Assembly (NCBI RefSeq): GCF_900115185.1
Contig: NZ_FOVN01000001.1
Location: 558,001-622,000, forward strand
Source of the DNA: Algorimicrobium echini
Lineage (GTDB): Bacteria > Bacteroidota > Bacteroidia > Flavobacteriales > Flavobacteriaceae
Direction of reading: 5' to 3'
DNA: 64,000 nucleotides
Translations under genes and position numbers: made by a program
Notes under the pieces: model-generated
Databases searched by the model: none
Seen by the model: only the letters and a program-made list of their open reading frames with translations
What the model was told of the DNA's origin: nothing
In this document: piece by piece, positions 44,280-52,711 of the stretch
How positions within the stretch are numbered: position 1 is the first letter of the stretch
How the letters are laid out: each line of letters opens with the position of its first letter

Positions 44280-45971
44280 ATGCAAACAAATCCAATTTTA
44301 AACGTAAGCAACTTAAAAATTTCATTTTCAAATAATAAAATTGAAAATGAAATTATTCATGATATATCCTATAAATTATTCCCAAATGAAATTTTAGGTA
44401 TTGTTGGTGAGTCAGGTTCTGGGAAATCCGTTTCATCTTTAGCCATAATGGGCCTGTTACCTAAAACTATTTCTAAAATAACAGCGGGTACTATTTTTTT
44501 TGAGAATTATGATTTAACAAAAGTAACATCAAAAGCTTTTCAGAAAATTCGTGGTAATGATATTGCTATGATTTTTCAAGAACCCATGAGTTCTTTAAAT
44601 CCCTCTATGCGTTGTGGTGACCAGGTTCGGGAAATTCTGTTACAGCATACCAAATTATCCAAATCTGCAGCAAAAATAGAAACTACCAATCTGTTTGAAA
44701 AAGTAAAGCTTCCAAATCCTGAACGTATTTTTAAAGCCTATCCTCACGAACTGTCGGGTGGCCAAAAACAACGCGTAATGATTGCTATGGCTATTGCTTG
44801 CAAACCTAAAATATTAATTGCCGATGAACCAACAACCGCTTTAGATGTAACCGTACAAAAGGAGATAATTTTGTTACTAAAAGAGCTCCAAAAATCTGAA
44901 GGCATGAGTATTTTATTCATTTCACACGATTTATCACTTATTTCAGAAATTTCTAATCGGGTTTTGGTTATGTATCAAGGCAATATTGTAGAACAGGGTC
45001 TGGTATCTAATATTTTTAACAATCCTCAACACTCCTATACCAAAGCATTAATTAATGCCAGACCTGCTTTGAACTTGCGGTATAAGCGTTTAGCAACCAT
45101 TAAAGATTTTATGAATGACACCATTGATAAAACTATTGTTAGCGCTGAAAATCGCGCCTTAAATCATGGGAAAATCTATGCCAAACAACCACTATTAACG
45201 GTAAACAATTTAGATAAAATTTACTTTTCAAAGTCGGGTTGGTTTAAAAAAGACGTAGCTTTTAAAGCTGTCAATCAGGTTAGTTTTAACTTATATGAAG
45301 GCGAAACATTAGGATTGGTTGGTGAATCTGGATGTGGAAAGTCCACATTAGCGAATGTTATTTTACAATTGGACAAAGCATCTGCAGGCAAAATTATTTA
45401 TAAAGGCACGGATATAACCACTTTATCCAAAAAAGCTATTAGAGAATTACGAAAAGACATTCAAATTATTTTTCAAGATCCGTATGCTTCACTAAACCCA
45501 AGGATTCCAGTTGGAAAAGCCATTCTAGAGCCCATGAAAATTCATGGTATTGGCACTTCAGATACGGACAGAAAAACACGCGTTTTAGAATTATTGGAGA
45601 AGGTTGGTTTAGATGCCTCGTTCTTTTCGCGCTATCCACATGAGTTTTCTGGTGGTCAGCGCCAACGTATAGGCATTGCTAGAACTATTGCCTTGGAACC
45701 TAAACTAATTATTTGTGATGAATCTGTTTCAGCATTAGATATTTCTGTACAAGCCCAAGTGCTAAACTTGTTGAATGATTTAAAAGAAAATTTTGGATTT
45801 ACGTACATATTTATTTCACACGATTTAGCTGTGGTAAAATATATGTCTGATAATTTAATTGTAATGAATCAAGGTGAAATTGAAGAGATGAATGATGCCG
45901 ATGTAATTTACGAATATCCTCAAAAAGCATATACCAAAAAACTTATTCATGCTATTCCAAAAGGACTATAG
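44280..45971 (+). CDS. ABC transporter ATPase, fused DppD-DppF type (oligopeptide/microcin C-like)
   Basis: A 563-residue protein with two complete ATPase modules. Module 1 (about 5-265): Walker A GESGSGKSV, signature LSGGQKQR, Walker B ILIADEPTTALD. Module 2 (about 300-560): Walker A GESGCGKST, signature FSGGQRQR, Walker B LIICDESVSALD. Each module is followed by the oligopeptide-transporter C-terminal extension (HSYTKALINARPAL and KAYTKKLIHAIPKG). In the family it powers uptake of peptides or peptide-like compounds with permeases and a binding protein; none are adjacent here. It stands alone beside the two secreted proteases, so import of their peptide products is an appealing but untested idea. 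Confidence 0.92.
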   Translation: MQTNPILNVSNLKISFSNNKIENEIIHDISYKLFPNEILGIVGESGSGKSVSSLAIMGLLPKTISKITAGTIFFENYDLTKVTSKAFQKIRGNDIAMIFQEPMSSLNPSMRCGDQVREILLQHTKLSKSAAKIETTNLFEKVKLPNPERIFKAYPHELSGGQKQRVMIAMAIACKPKILIADEPTTALDVTVQKEIILLLKELQKSEGMSILFISHDLSLISEISNRVLVMYQGNIVEQGLVSNIFNNPQHSYTKALINARPALNLRYKRLATIKDFMNDTIDKTIVSAENRALNHGKIYAKQPLLTVNNLDKIYFSKSGWFKKDVAFKAVNQVSFNLYEGETLGLVGESGCGKSTLANVILQLDKASAGKIIYKGTDITTLSKKAIRELRKDIQIIFQDPYASLNPRIPVGKAILEPMKIHGIGTSDTDRKTRVLELLEKVGLDASFFSRYPHEFSGGQRQRIGIARTIALEPKLIICDESVSALDISVQAQVLNLLNDLKENFGFTYIFISHDLAVVKYMSDNLIVMNQGEIEEMNDADVIYEYPQKAYTKKLIHAIPKGL

Positions 45972-46050
45972 CATGAATAGTTTCTTTGTTAAATACATAA
46001 AGCTTTTAATGAATCGCTTGGTATTTTGAATACTCAAAATCAAGCTGTTT

Positions 46051-46130
46051 TCATAACGTGTAGGTTGTTCAGGTAGATTTGAGGCAAAATTCATAAGTAG
46101 GTTATGTTTAAGGTAGATTTGAGATGTTTT
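46051..46130 (+). repeat. Imperfect 40-bp tandem repeat
   Basis: Two consecutive 40-bp units (46051-46090 and 46091-46130) each begin TCATAA, contain TAGGTT, and share AGGTAGATTTGAG (46071-46083 and 46111-46123). A more decayed third copy may follow (ATAGATTTGGGGC near 46147). No coding function is apparent. Confidence 0.6.
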
Positions 46131-46342
46131 TGCTAATTTAAATTATAATAGATTTGGGGCAAATTATAATTCAAATTTCAAAAGTTTCAGTTCAATTCAT
46201 TAGTTAGGTTTGGGATTGCTAATATGACATATATTTTGAAAATATCAGTTAAAACACATTATTTTTCGATGAAATGCATGTTTATTTAACATTTCATCAT
46301 CATATTAAAGTTTTTTCCTACAAAAAATCCATGTTATAAAAA

Positions 46343-46364
46343 AAGCTACTTTAAAAAGTAGCTT
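46343..46364 (-). terminator. Intrinsic terminator of the CoA-transferase genes
   Basis: AAGCTACTTT (46343-46352) pairs with AAAGTAGCTT (46355-46364). On the minus strand the stem is followed by seven T residues. It lies 135 bp after the scoB stop. Confidence 0.75.
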
Positions 46365-46498
46365 CGTTTTATAGGAATATCTTTTAAATTTAATAATTAT
46401 AAAACTAAAATAGATTTATGTTTCGGACAAATGGAATTCTGTTAAAGCTCCATTTAGTTTTGCATTTCTATTTTATGCGAGGGTTAAACTGAATTCGC

Positions 46499-47152
46499 TC
46501 AAATGCTCATTTCAGGGATTGTGCCTTCAATAATTAAAGTGCCTTCCGTTGCTTTTTGAATTTCTTCAACAGTAACACCTGGCGCACGTTCTAAAAGCTT
46601 GAAGCCTTTATCTGTAACTTCTATAACCGCAAGATTCGTCACAATTTTTTTAACGCAACCAACACCAGTTAATGGCAATGAGCAACGTTTTAGTAGTTTA
46701 GATTCGCCTGCTTTGTTTGTATGCATCATAGCCACGATTATGTTTTCAGCACTTGCCACTAAATCCATAGCACCACCCATGCCTTTTACCATTTTGTTTG
46801 GAATTTTCCAGTTGGCAATGTCGCCATTTTCCGCCACTTCCATGGAACCTAAAATGGTTAAATCTACATGTTGCCCACGTATCATAGAAAAACTCATAGC
46901 CGAATCGAAGAAACTAGCTCCCGGCAAGGTGGTAATGGTTTGTTTTCCGGCATTTATAATATCGGCATCTTCTTCGCCTTCAAAAGGAAATGGTCCCATG
47001 CCAAGCACGCCATTTTCACTTTGAAATTCTACTTCTATATCGTCTCGCACGTAATTAGCAACCAAGGTTGGAATACCAATTCCTAAATTCACGTAGTAAC
47101 CGTCTTGAACTTCCTGTGCTATGCGTTTTGCTATTCCGTTTTTATCTAACAT
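46499..47152 (-). CDS. scoB: 3-oxoacid CoA-transferase subunit B
   Basis: A 217-residue beta subunit of succinyl-CoA:3-ketoacid (or acetate-acetoacetate) CoA-transferase. It starts AKRIAQEVQDGYYVNLGIGIPTLVANY and carries the catalytic glutamate in FQSENGVLGMGPFPF (Glu near 46), which forms the enzyme-CoA thioester. GGAMDLVASAENIIVAMMHT follows, as in the family. Partner subunit A is encoded upstream at 47576-48277; the normally adjacent pair is separated here by about 420 bp that include a decayed four-helix-bundle unit. The acyl specificity cannot be fixed from sequence. Confidence 0.94.
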   Translation of the reverse strand: MLDKNGIAKRIAQEVQDGYYVNLGIGIPTLVANYVRDDIEVEFQSENGVLGMGPFPFEGEEDADIINAGKQTITTLPGASFFDSAMSFSMIRGQHVDLTILGSMEVAENGDIANWKIPNKMVKGMGGAMDLVASAENIIVAMMHTNKAGESKLLKRCSLPLTGVGCVKKIVTNLAVIEVTDKGFKLLERAPGVTVEEIQKATEGTLIIEGTIPEMSI

Positions 47153-47180
47153 GTTTTAATAATTTGAAGATTTGTTAATT

Positions 47181-47569
47181 TGATGATTTGAAAATTAGCC
47201 TTGTTTACTGCTTGATATTATTTTCGACATAATTTTAATTATGGATTTCAAATCGTCATTAATTAGTTTGTCTGGCGTTGGATAATGCTGTGATTGTTCA
47301 CATAACTTTAACCAATACTGTAATTCATCTGCTTCTTTAGCCGCAATTTTAAATTTATGAATAAAATCTTTTTTGCTCTCTGCATTCTGTGCTTCTGCTA
47401 CGTTAGAACCAATAGATGTTCCACTTCTAAATATTTGAGAAGCCATTTCATATTTATGATTCTTTCAAATTTCTTCAGAAAAATCAATGATATTCAATGA
47501 TAATTTGAAAGTTAGCGTCACTATAATATTTTCCTTATCGTTCCTCATCTTCAAATTTTCAAATCATCA
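47181..47569 (-). mobile_element. Four-helix-bundle unit bounded by a perfect 16-bp inverted repeat
   Basis: TGATGATTTGAAAATT at 47181-47196 is repeated in inverse orientation as AATTTTCAAATCATCA at 47554-47569. The 389-bp unit between and including them holds only the four-helix-bundle pseudogene, whose stop codon touches one repeat and whose start lies 6 bp from the other. This matches IVS-type units that fold into a long stem. It separates scoA from scoB. Confidence 0.6.
47195..47548 (-). pseudogene. Four-helix-bundle protein gene with an in-frame stop
   Basis: From ATG 47548 the frame reads MRNDKENIIVTLTFKLSLNI then IDFSEEI, meets TGA at 47467-47465 (codon 28), and continues KNHKYEMASQIFRSGTSIGS, NVAEAQNAESKKDFIHKFKI to the end. 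Read through the stop, it makes a normal-length (117 codon) protein of the four-helix-bundle/S23 family; the stop falls in the first helix. An ATG at 47446 could start an 83-residue remainder lacking helix 1. It belongs to a different subgroup from the intact copy at 8115-8492. A sequencing error cannot be excluded. Confidence 0.75.
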
Positions 47570-47575
47570 CATCGT

Positions 47576-48277
47576 TTAATCCCTTTTTCTTACTGTACGT
47601 TGCTCAATACGTTTTTCGTAGTTTTTACCTTCAAAAATACGTTGCACAAAAATTCCAGGTATATGGATTTGGTTGGGATTTAGTTCACCAACTGGTACTA
47701 ATTCTTCAACCTCAACAACGGTTATTTTGGCTGCACCACACATATTTGGATTAAAGTTTCTGGCTGTTCCCTTAAAGATTAAATTCCCAGCAGCATCACC
47801 TTTCCAAGCCTTTATAAAAGCAAAATCGGCTTTAAAGGCATGTTCTAACACATACATTTTGCCATCAAATTCGCGCGTTTCTTTTCCTTCGGCAACTTCA
47901 GTACCATAACCAGCAGGCGTGTAAATAGCTGGAAAACCAGCTTGTGCTGCACGACAACGTTCAGCCAGCGTGCCTTGTGGAATAAGCTCCACATCCAATT
48001 CACCACTTAACATTTGGCGTTCAAACTCATCATTCTCACCAACGTAAGATGATATCATTTTTTTTATTTGACGTTTGTGAAGCAATAATCCAAGTCCAAA
48101 ATCGTCCACACCAGCATTATTAGAAATGCAGGTTAACCCCTTTACTTCCAATTCTACCAATTTAGCGATACAATTTTCTGGAATACCACTTAATCCAAAA
48201 CCACCCAACATACAGGTTATATTATCGGTTACGCCTTGCAAGGCTTCGTTAACATTGGCAACTTGTTTATTAATCAT
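47576..48277 (-). CDS. scoA: 3-oxoacid CoA-transferase subunit A
   Basis: A 233-residue alpha subunit. Features are [20 protein letters not shown] (about 22-41, the CoA-binding Gly motif of family I CoA-transferases), [38 protein letters not shown] and [20 protein letters not shown]. Together with subunit B it would move CoA between succinyl-CoA and acetoacetate or a related acid, feeding ketone bodies or branched-chain products into central metabolism. It is transcribed before scoB, with the four-helix-bundle unit starting 7 bp after its stop. Confidence 0.94.
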   Translation of the reverse strand: MINKQVANVNEALQGVTDNITCMLGGFGLSGIPENCIAKLVELEVKGLTCISNNAGVDDFGLGLLLHKRQIKKMISSYVGENDEFERQMLSGELDVELIPQGTLAERCRAAQAGFPAIYTPAGYGTEVAEGKETREFDGKMYVLEHAFKADFAFIKAWKGDAAGNLIFKGTARNFNPNMCGAAKITVVEVEELVPVGELNPNQIHIPGIFVQRIFEGKNYEKRIEQRTVRKRD

Positions 48278-48312
48278 AATCTATTTTTTTGCTTCCGAAA
48301 AATACAAAATAA

Positions 48313-48340
48313 AAAAGCCATTCGGAAGGGAATGGCTTTT
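48313..48340 (-). terminator. Intrinsic terminator after the PBP1A gene
   Basis: AAAAGCCATTC (48313-48323) pairs with GAATGGCTTTT (48330-48340), 6-base loop. On the minus strand a T-rich tract follows. It separates the penicillin-binding protein gene from scoA. Confidence 0.85.
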
Positions 48341-48363
48341 GAAATTTCAAGGAATATTCATTA

Positions 48364-50700
48364 TTAAAAATCAAGCTCATCGGGAATTTCTTCCGTTGGT
48401 GTGGTTTCTTCACCATCTGGATTATAATCTTCACAATCTACTTGAATGGTTAAATCTTTTGGCGCTTCAAAATCGCTTGTAGAAATCTCCAATTCTTCAT
48501 CATCAATACAGCTGCGCATATACATACCCCAAATAGGCAAAGCCATAGCTGCGCCTTGACCATATGTAATAGTCCTAAAATGTGTAGCCCGATCTTCAGC
48601 ACCTACCCAAACGCCTGTTACTAAATTTGGCACCATACCCATAAACCAACCGTCACTTTGGTTTTGTGTGGTTCCCGTTTTTCCTGCAATAGGATTTTTA
48701 AATTCGTAAGGATAGCCTGTAACAATCTCACGATAATCAGCTCTGTAGGCATCTGCCCCTTTGGTACGTAAACGCGTTCCGGAACCACCTCGAGTAACTC
48801 CTTCTAAAAGTTTGACCGTTACGTAGGCTGTTTCGGCACTAATAACATCGCGCGATTCGGGTGTGAATTGGTATAAAACGGTTCCATTTTTATCTTCAAT
48901 ATGGGTAACCATTACTGGCTTGGTATAAACACCTTGATTTGCAAATGTAGCGTATGCAGCTACCATTTCATAAACACTTAAATCGGCTGTTCCTAGCGCT
49001 ATAGATGGTACAGCTGGAATATTAGATTCAACACCTAATTTTTGAACTAAATCTATTACGGGTTGTGGACCAACTTTATCCATTAATCGGGCTGTAATAG
49101 TATTTACAGAGTTTGCTAATGCGTCCTGTAGGGTTAACTCACCAGCATAATTACCATCGGAATTTTTTGGTGTCCAAGGCTCTGGATTTCCAAATTTTAA
49201 AGCTTCAATTGTTATTTGAGATTGTGGCATTTTATAACATGGCGATAAATGCAATTGATCTATAGCTGTGGCATACACAAATGGCTTAAATGTAGAACCT
49301 ACTTGACGCTTCCCTTGATTTACGTGGTCGTATTGAAAGTGCCTATAGTTCATACCTCCAACCCAGGCTTTCACATGTCCTGTTAATGGATCCATGGACA
49401 TCATACCAGGATGTAAAAACTTTTTGTAATACCGCATAGAGTCCATAGGTTTCATAATGGTATCTATTTCTCCTTTCCAAGAAAAAATAGTCATGGCTGT
49501 TGGTTTATTAAAAGATGCTATGATTTCTTTATCACTTTTACCATCTTTTTTCATAACGCGCCAACGTTCAGACTGACGCATGGCACGATTCATTAGTGAT
49601 TCAATTTCTGTTTTATCTAACTCCAAAAATGGAGCTGTTGGATTTCGTTCTGGTTTGTTCTGATTGTCAAATTCTGCCTGTAATCTTGGCATATGCTTTT
49701 GTACAGCTTCTTCTGCATAACTTTGCATGCGTGAATCAATTGTGGTGTAAACTTTTAATCCATCGCCATATAAGTTGTATTTTTCACCGTCTGGTTTTGG
49801 GTTATTTTTAATCCAATCTTTCATAAAACCGTCTAAATAGGCTCTGAAATACGTTGCAATTCCATCTCTGTGTGATTGTGGCGTGTAGTTTAAATCTAGT
49901 TCTGTTTTTTGAAGTGAATCCCTTACTTCTTCAGTAATGTAATCATACTTTTCCATCTGGTCTAATACCACATTACGCCTATTTCTGGTTCCTATTGGAT
50001 TTTTATGATCTCGTGGATTGTATAAGGATGAGTTTTTAAACATCCCAACCAACATAGCAGATTCCTTTAACTCAAGTTCGTTAGGCTCTTTATCAAAGTA
50101 AATACTGGCTGCCGAGCGAATACCATCTGCATTATTACCAAAATCGTAAATATTAAAATACATGGCAATAATTTCTTCTTTAGTATATTGCCTTTCTAAT
50201 TTAGTTGCAATTATCCATTCTTTTACTTTTTGAGTGTATTTATCTAGGCCTTTAGAGCGGACACCAACAAATAACTGACGTGCTAATTGCTGCGAAATAG
50301 TACTGGCGCCTCCTTTGGAACCTAAATATACTAAAGCACGCAAGGTGCCGCGAGCATCTATACCAGAATGTTCAAAATAGCGAGCATCTTCAGTGGCTAT
50401 TAAAGCATCAACCAAATTTTGTGGCAACTCATCAAAACTAACTGGTGTACGGTTATCATTAAAATAGAATTTTCCGAGTGTTTTGGAATCTGAAGATATA
50501 ATTTCAGTAGCTAAATTGGTTTTTGGATTTTCTAAAATAGTATAATCTGGTAATTCTCCAAAAACGCCCCATGACGCTAATAGAAATAGTAAAATAACAG
50601 CTGAAATTCCACCTAAAAATAATGTCCAAAACCAACGTACATAACGCTGAAATTCATTGGTTGTAGTTGCCTGCTTTTTTGCTTCTTTCTTTTTCGACAT
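48364..50700 (-). CDS. Penicillin-binding protein 1A (bifunctional peptidoglycan synthase)
   Basis: A 778-residue class A PBP that polymerises and cross-links peptidoglycan. A cytoplasmic Lys-rich tail and one membrane helix (about 25-47) precede the glycosyltransferase domain (GT51, about 85-260) with the catalytic glutamate in ATEDARYFEHSGID and the motif GGASTISQQLARQL. The transpeptidase domain (about 420-720) has SxxK in GSTFKPFVYATAID, SxN in ANSVNTITARLMD and KTG in GKTGTTQNQSDGW. The C-terminal tail is acidic. It lies 27 bp downstream of gldH, so gldH-PBP co-transcription is likely. Confidence 0.95.
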   Translation of the reverse strand: MSKKKEAKKQATTTNEFQRYVRWFWTLFLGGISAVILLFLLASWGVFGELPDYTILENPKTNLATEIISSDSKTLGKFYFNDNRTPVSFDELPQNLVDALIATEDARYFEHSGIDARGTLRALVYLGSKGGASTISQQLARQLFVGVRSKGLDKYTQKVKEWIIATKLERQYTKEEIIAMYFNIYDFGNNADGIRSAASIYFDKEPNELELKESAMLVGMFKNSSLYNPRDHKNPIGTRNRRNVVLDQMEKYDYITEEVRDSLQKTELDLNYTPQSHRDGIATYFRAYLDGFMKDWIKNNPKPDGEKYNLYGDGLKVYTTIDSRMQSYAEEAVQKHMPRLQAEFDNQNKPERNPTAPFLELDKTEIESLMNRAMRQSERWRVMKKDGKSDKEIIASFNKPTAMTIFSWKGEIDTIMKPMDSMRYYKKFLHPGMMSMDPLTGHVKAWVGGMNYRHFQYDHVNQGKRQVGSTFKPFVYATAIDQLHLSPCYKMPQSQITIEALKFGNPEPWTPKNSDGNYAGELTLQDALANSVNTITARLMDKVGPQPVIDLVQKLGVESNIPAVPSIALGTADLSVYEMVAAYATFANQGVYTKPVMVTHIEDKNGTVLYQFTPESRDVISAETAYVTVKLLEGVTRGGSGTRLRTKGADAYRADYREIVTGYPYEFKNPIAGKTGTTQNQSDGWFMGMVPNLVTGVWVGAEDRATHFRTITYGQGAAMALPIWGMYMRSCIDDEELEISTSDFEAPKDLTIQVDCEDYNPDGEETTPTEEIPDELDF

Positions 50701-50727
50701 TGTATAAATACTAATTGATAATGGTTT

Positions 50728-51228
50728 TTATTGTTTTTGAGATGTTGCGTGTTCTATTCGGAAACCAACATCTGTTATACCCTTTAAATTTATAACACCA
50801 TTTACCTTGCCATTTTCGCGCATGGCTTGCTGAATTTTAATTTGATATTCACCTGATTCACTAAAAACAACACCTTCTTTATACCACAGCTTGCTTTCTT
50901 TAATATCCGTAAATCCAGTTCCTAATAACTCTCCATTTGGTTTAGCCATCTTGTATTGTAGGGTGTCCTTTATAACTCTTCCATTTGGAAAATCCATTTC
51001 TACAATTAAGTAAAGATTATTAAATGGATAATTGTTGTTGTTACGTAGGTTTACAAACAAATTGTAGGTGTTTGTAGAATCTGGTGCCCGAAATTTAAAT
51101 TGCACAACAGAGTCTTTATGCCATTGGTTGGGAACAGATTTATACGTATCATAAACCCGATTCGAATCGCATGAAATTAATACAAGCACTATTAAAGCAA
51201 TAAGGTATAAGAACTTATTTTGCATCAT
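50728..51228 (-). CDS. gldH: GldH, gliding motility lipoprotein
   Basis: A 166-residue lipoprotein with lipobox VLISC (Cys near 20). The mature part starts DSNRVYDTYKSVPNQWHKDS and contains FVNLRNNNNYPFNNLYLIVE, GELLGTGFTDIKESKLWYKE and GVINLKGITDVGFRIE, all features of GldH. In Flavobacterium johnsoniae GldH is needed for gliding and secretion. The presence of two type IX cargo proteases in this window agrees with that system. It overlaps the ricT gene by 14 bp, an arrangement common in flavobacteria. Confidence 0.92.
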   Translation of the reverse strand: MMQNKFLYLIALIVLVLISCDSNRVYDTYKSVPNQWHKDSVVQFKFRAPDSTNTYNLFVNLRNNNNYPFNNLYLIVEMDFPNGRVIKDTLQYKMAKPNGELLGTGFTDIKESKLWYKEGVVFSESGEYQIKIQQAMRENGKVNGVINLKGITDVGFRIEHATSQKQ

Positions 51229-52591
51229 TTGAATCGTTCTTTTTTACTGGTGGTTTGCGTTTTCTTGGGTTTGGTTTACTTGACTTATTTGATTTATCCA
51301 AATTGGTTTTATTATTTGCCTTTACGTCTTTATTAACAGCCTCTTTTCTTGGATTTGGCTTATTTTTAGACTTGGATTTATGCGCGTTTGGCTTATTTCT
51401 CCCAGACCTGTTACTATCTTTTAAATTAGCATCTTTATTTGATTTATTAGGATGCTTATTACCTTTTCTGTTATTACTTTTACGTTTTTTATTTCGTTTT
51501 GGACTATCAAAACGTGTTAAACTATCTTGTCCAACAACGTTTTCATATTCACTTTTAGTATCTTGAATTAATTCAACAGCATATTCCTCCAGACTAGCTG
51601 GCTTTTTCTTTTGTTTATTAAGAGCTATAATATCATTAGCCTGTGTTGTTGTAATTAAGTGCCAGTTCATCCACTCACCTTCATAGGCATACCACATATG
51701 GCCTTTAAAAATATCTGTTTTTTGGCAAACAGCTGTTCCTTTTTCTGTGTAGAGTTTAATATCCGTTTTCGGAAAATCCTTTAACGCATCAAGGTAGGTA
51801 TCCAGTTCGTAATTTAAACAACATTTTAACTTACCACATTGCCCAGCGAGTTTTAATGGGTTCAATGAAAGTTGTTGGTATCGAGCAGCTGACGTACTTA
51901 CCGAACGAAAATCTGTTAGCCAAGTTGAACAGCACAATTCACGCCCACAAGAACCTATTCCTCCTAAACGAGATGCTTCTTGACGGAAACCAACCTGCTT
52001 CATTTCAATACGTGTTTTGAATTCTTTAGCAAATAATTTAATTAGCTCCCTAAAATCTACACGCTCTTCTGCTGTATAGTAAAATGTTGCTTTACTGGCA
52101 TCTCCTTGATATTCAATATCTGAAATTTTCATGTGTAATTTCAAATCGATAGCAAACTGACGTGCTTTTACTTTCATTGGTTCTTCCAAATCCCGTGCAT
52201 CAGACCAAATATCAATATCCTTTTGAGATGCTTTTCGGTATATTTTGAAAAAATCTGGGTCGGTTTCAGAAACTTTTTTGCGTTTCATTTGTACCCGAAC
52301 CAGCTCGCCTGTTAAAGTAACCATCCCTATATCATGACCATATTCTGCTTGAGTAGCCACAACATCACCAATACTTAATGTTAAATTTTCAGTGTTTTTA
52401 TAATAATGTTTCCGGCCGTTTTTAAAACGCACCTCAACCCAATTAAATGGCTCTTCACCATTTGGCAATGTCATGTTTGCAAGCCAATCAAATACCGTTA
52501 GTTTATTACAACTATCGGTGCCACACGTTCCATTGTTTTTACATCCTTTTGGCTGACCATCTTTTCCTGTTGAACAACTTCCACAAGCCAT
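51215..52591 (-). CDS. ricT: RicT/YaaT-like PSP1-domain protein with a long basic tail
   Basis: A 458-residue cytoplasmic protein. The N-terminus is Cys-rich (MACGSCSTGKDGQPKGCKNN and CGTDSC), the PSP1 domain occupies about 60-280, and the conserved cysteine signature GSCGRELCCSTWL with LAGQCGKLKCCLNYE (about 215-262) is that of RicT (YaaT). In Bacillus RicT joins RicA and RicF, carries Fe-S clusters and affects RNA maturation. From about 350 to the end the protein becomes a Lys/Asn/Ser/Pro tail with repeats such as KSNKDANLKDSNRSGRNKPN, probably disordered and RNA-binding. No RicA or RicF gene is nearby. Confidence 0.88.
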   Translation of the reverse strand: MACGSCSTGKDGQPKGCKNNGTCGTDSCNKLTVFDWLANMTLPNGEEPFNWVEVRFKNGRKHYYKNTENLTLSIGDVVATQAEYGHDIGMVTLTGELVRVQMKRKKVSETDPDFFKIYRKASQKDIDIWSDARDLEEPMKVKARQFAIDLKLHMKISDIEYQGDASKATFYYTAEERVDFRELIKLFAKEFKTRIEMKQVGFRQEASRLGGIGSCGRELCCSTWLTDFRSVSTSAARYQQLSLNPLKLAGQCGKLKCCLNYELDTYLDALKDFPKTDIKLYTEKGTAVCQKTDIFKGHMWYAYEGEWMNWHLITTTQANDIIALNKQKKKPASLEEYAVELIQDTKSEYENVVGQDSLTRFDSPKRNKKRKSNNRKGNKHPNKSNKDANLKDSNRSGRNKPNAHKSKSKNKPNPRKEAVNKDVKANNKTNLDKSNKSSKPNPRKRKPPVKKNDSNDAK

Positions 52592-52711
52592 AAATTAATA
52601 ATATATATTGATTCTGAAACCTTATGTTTCAGAAGAAGATTAATAATCTGTTATAAGATGTAAATATACCATTATTCTACTGACTTGAAAAGCCTATTTT
52701 TTAAAAGGAAA

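Larger units (their letters stand above)
45972..46498. other. Gene-free 527-bp gap with degenerate repeats and one terminator
   Basis: No supported gene is visible here. The gap contains the imperfect 40-bp tandem repeat at 46051-46130, a terminator for the minus-strand CoA-transferase genes at 46343-46364, and a weaker inverted repeat AAATGGA (46429-46435) with TCCATTT (46449-46455). The rest is AT-rich sequence with frequent stops. Confidence 0.6.
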
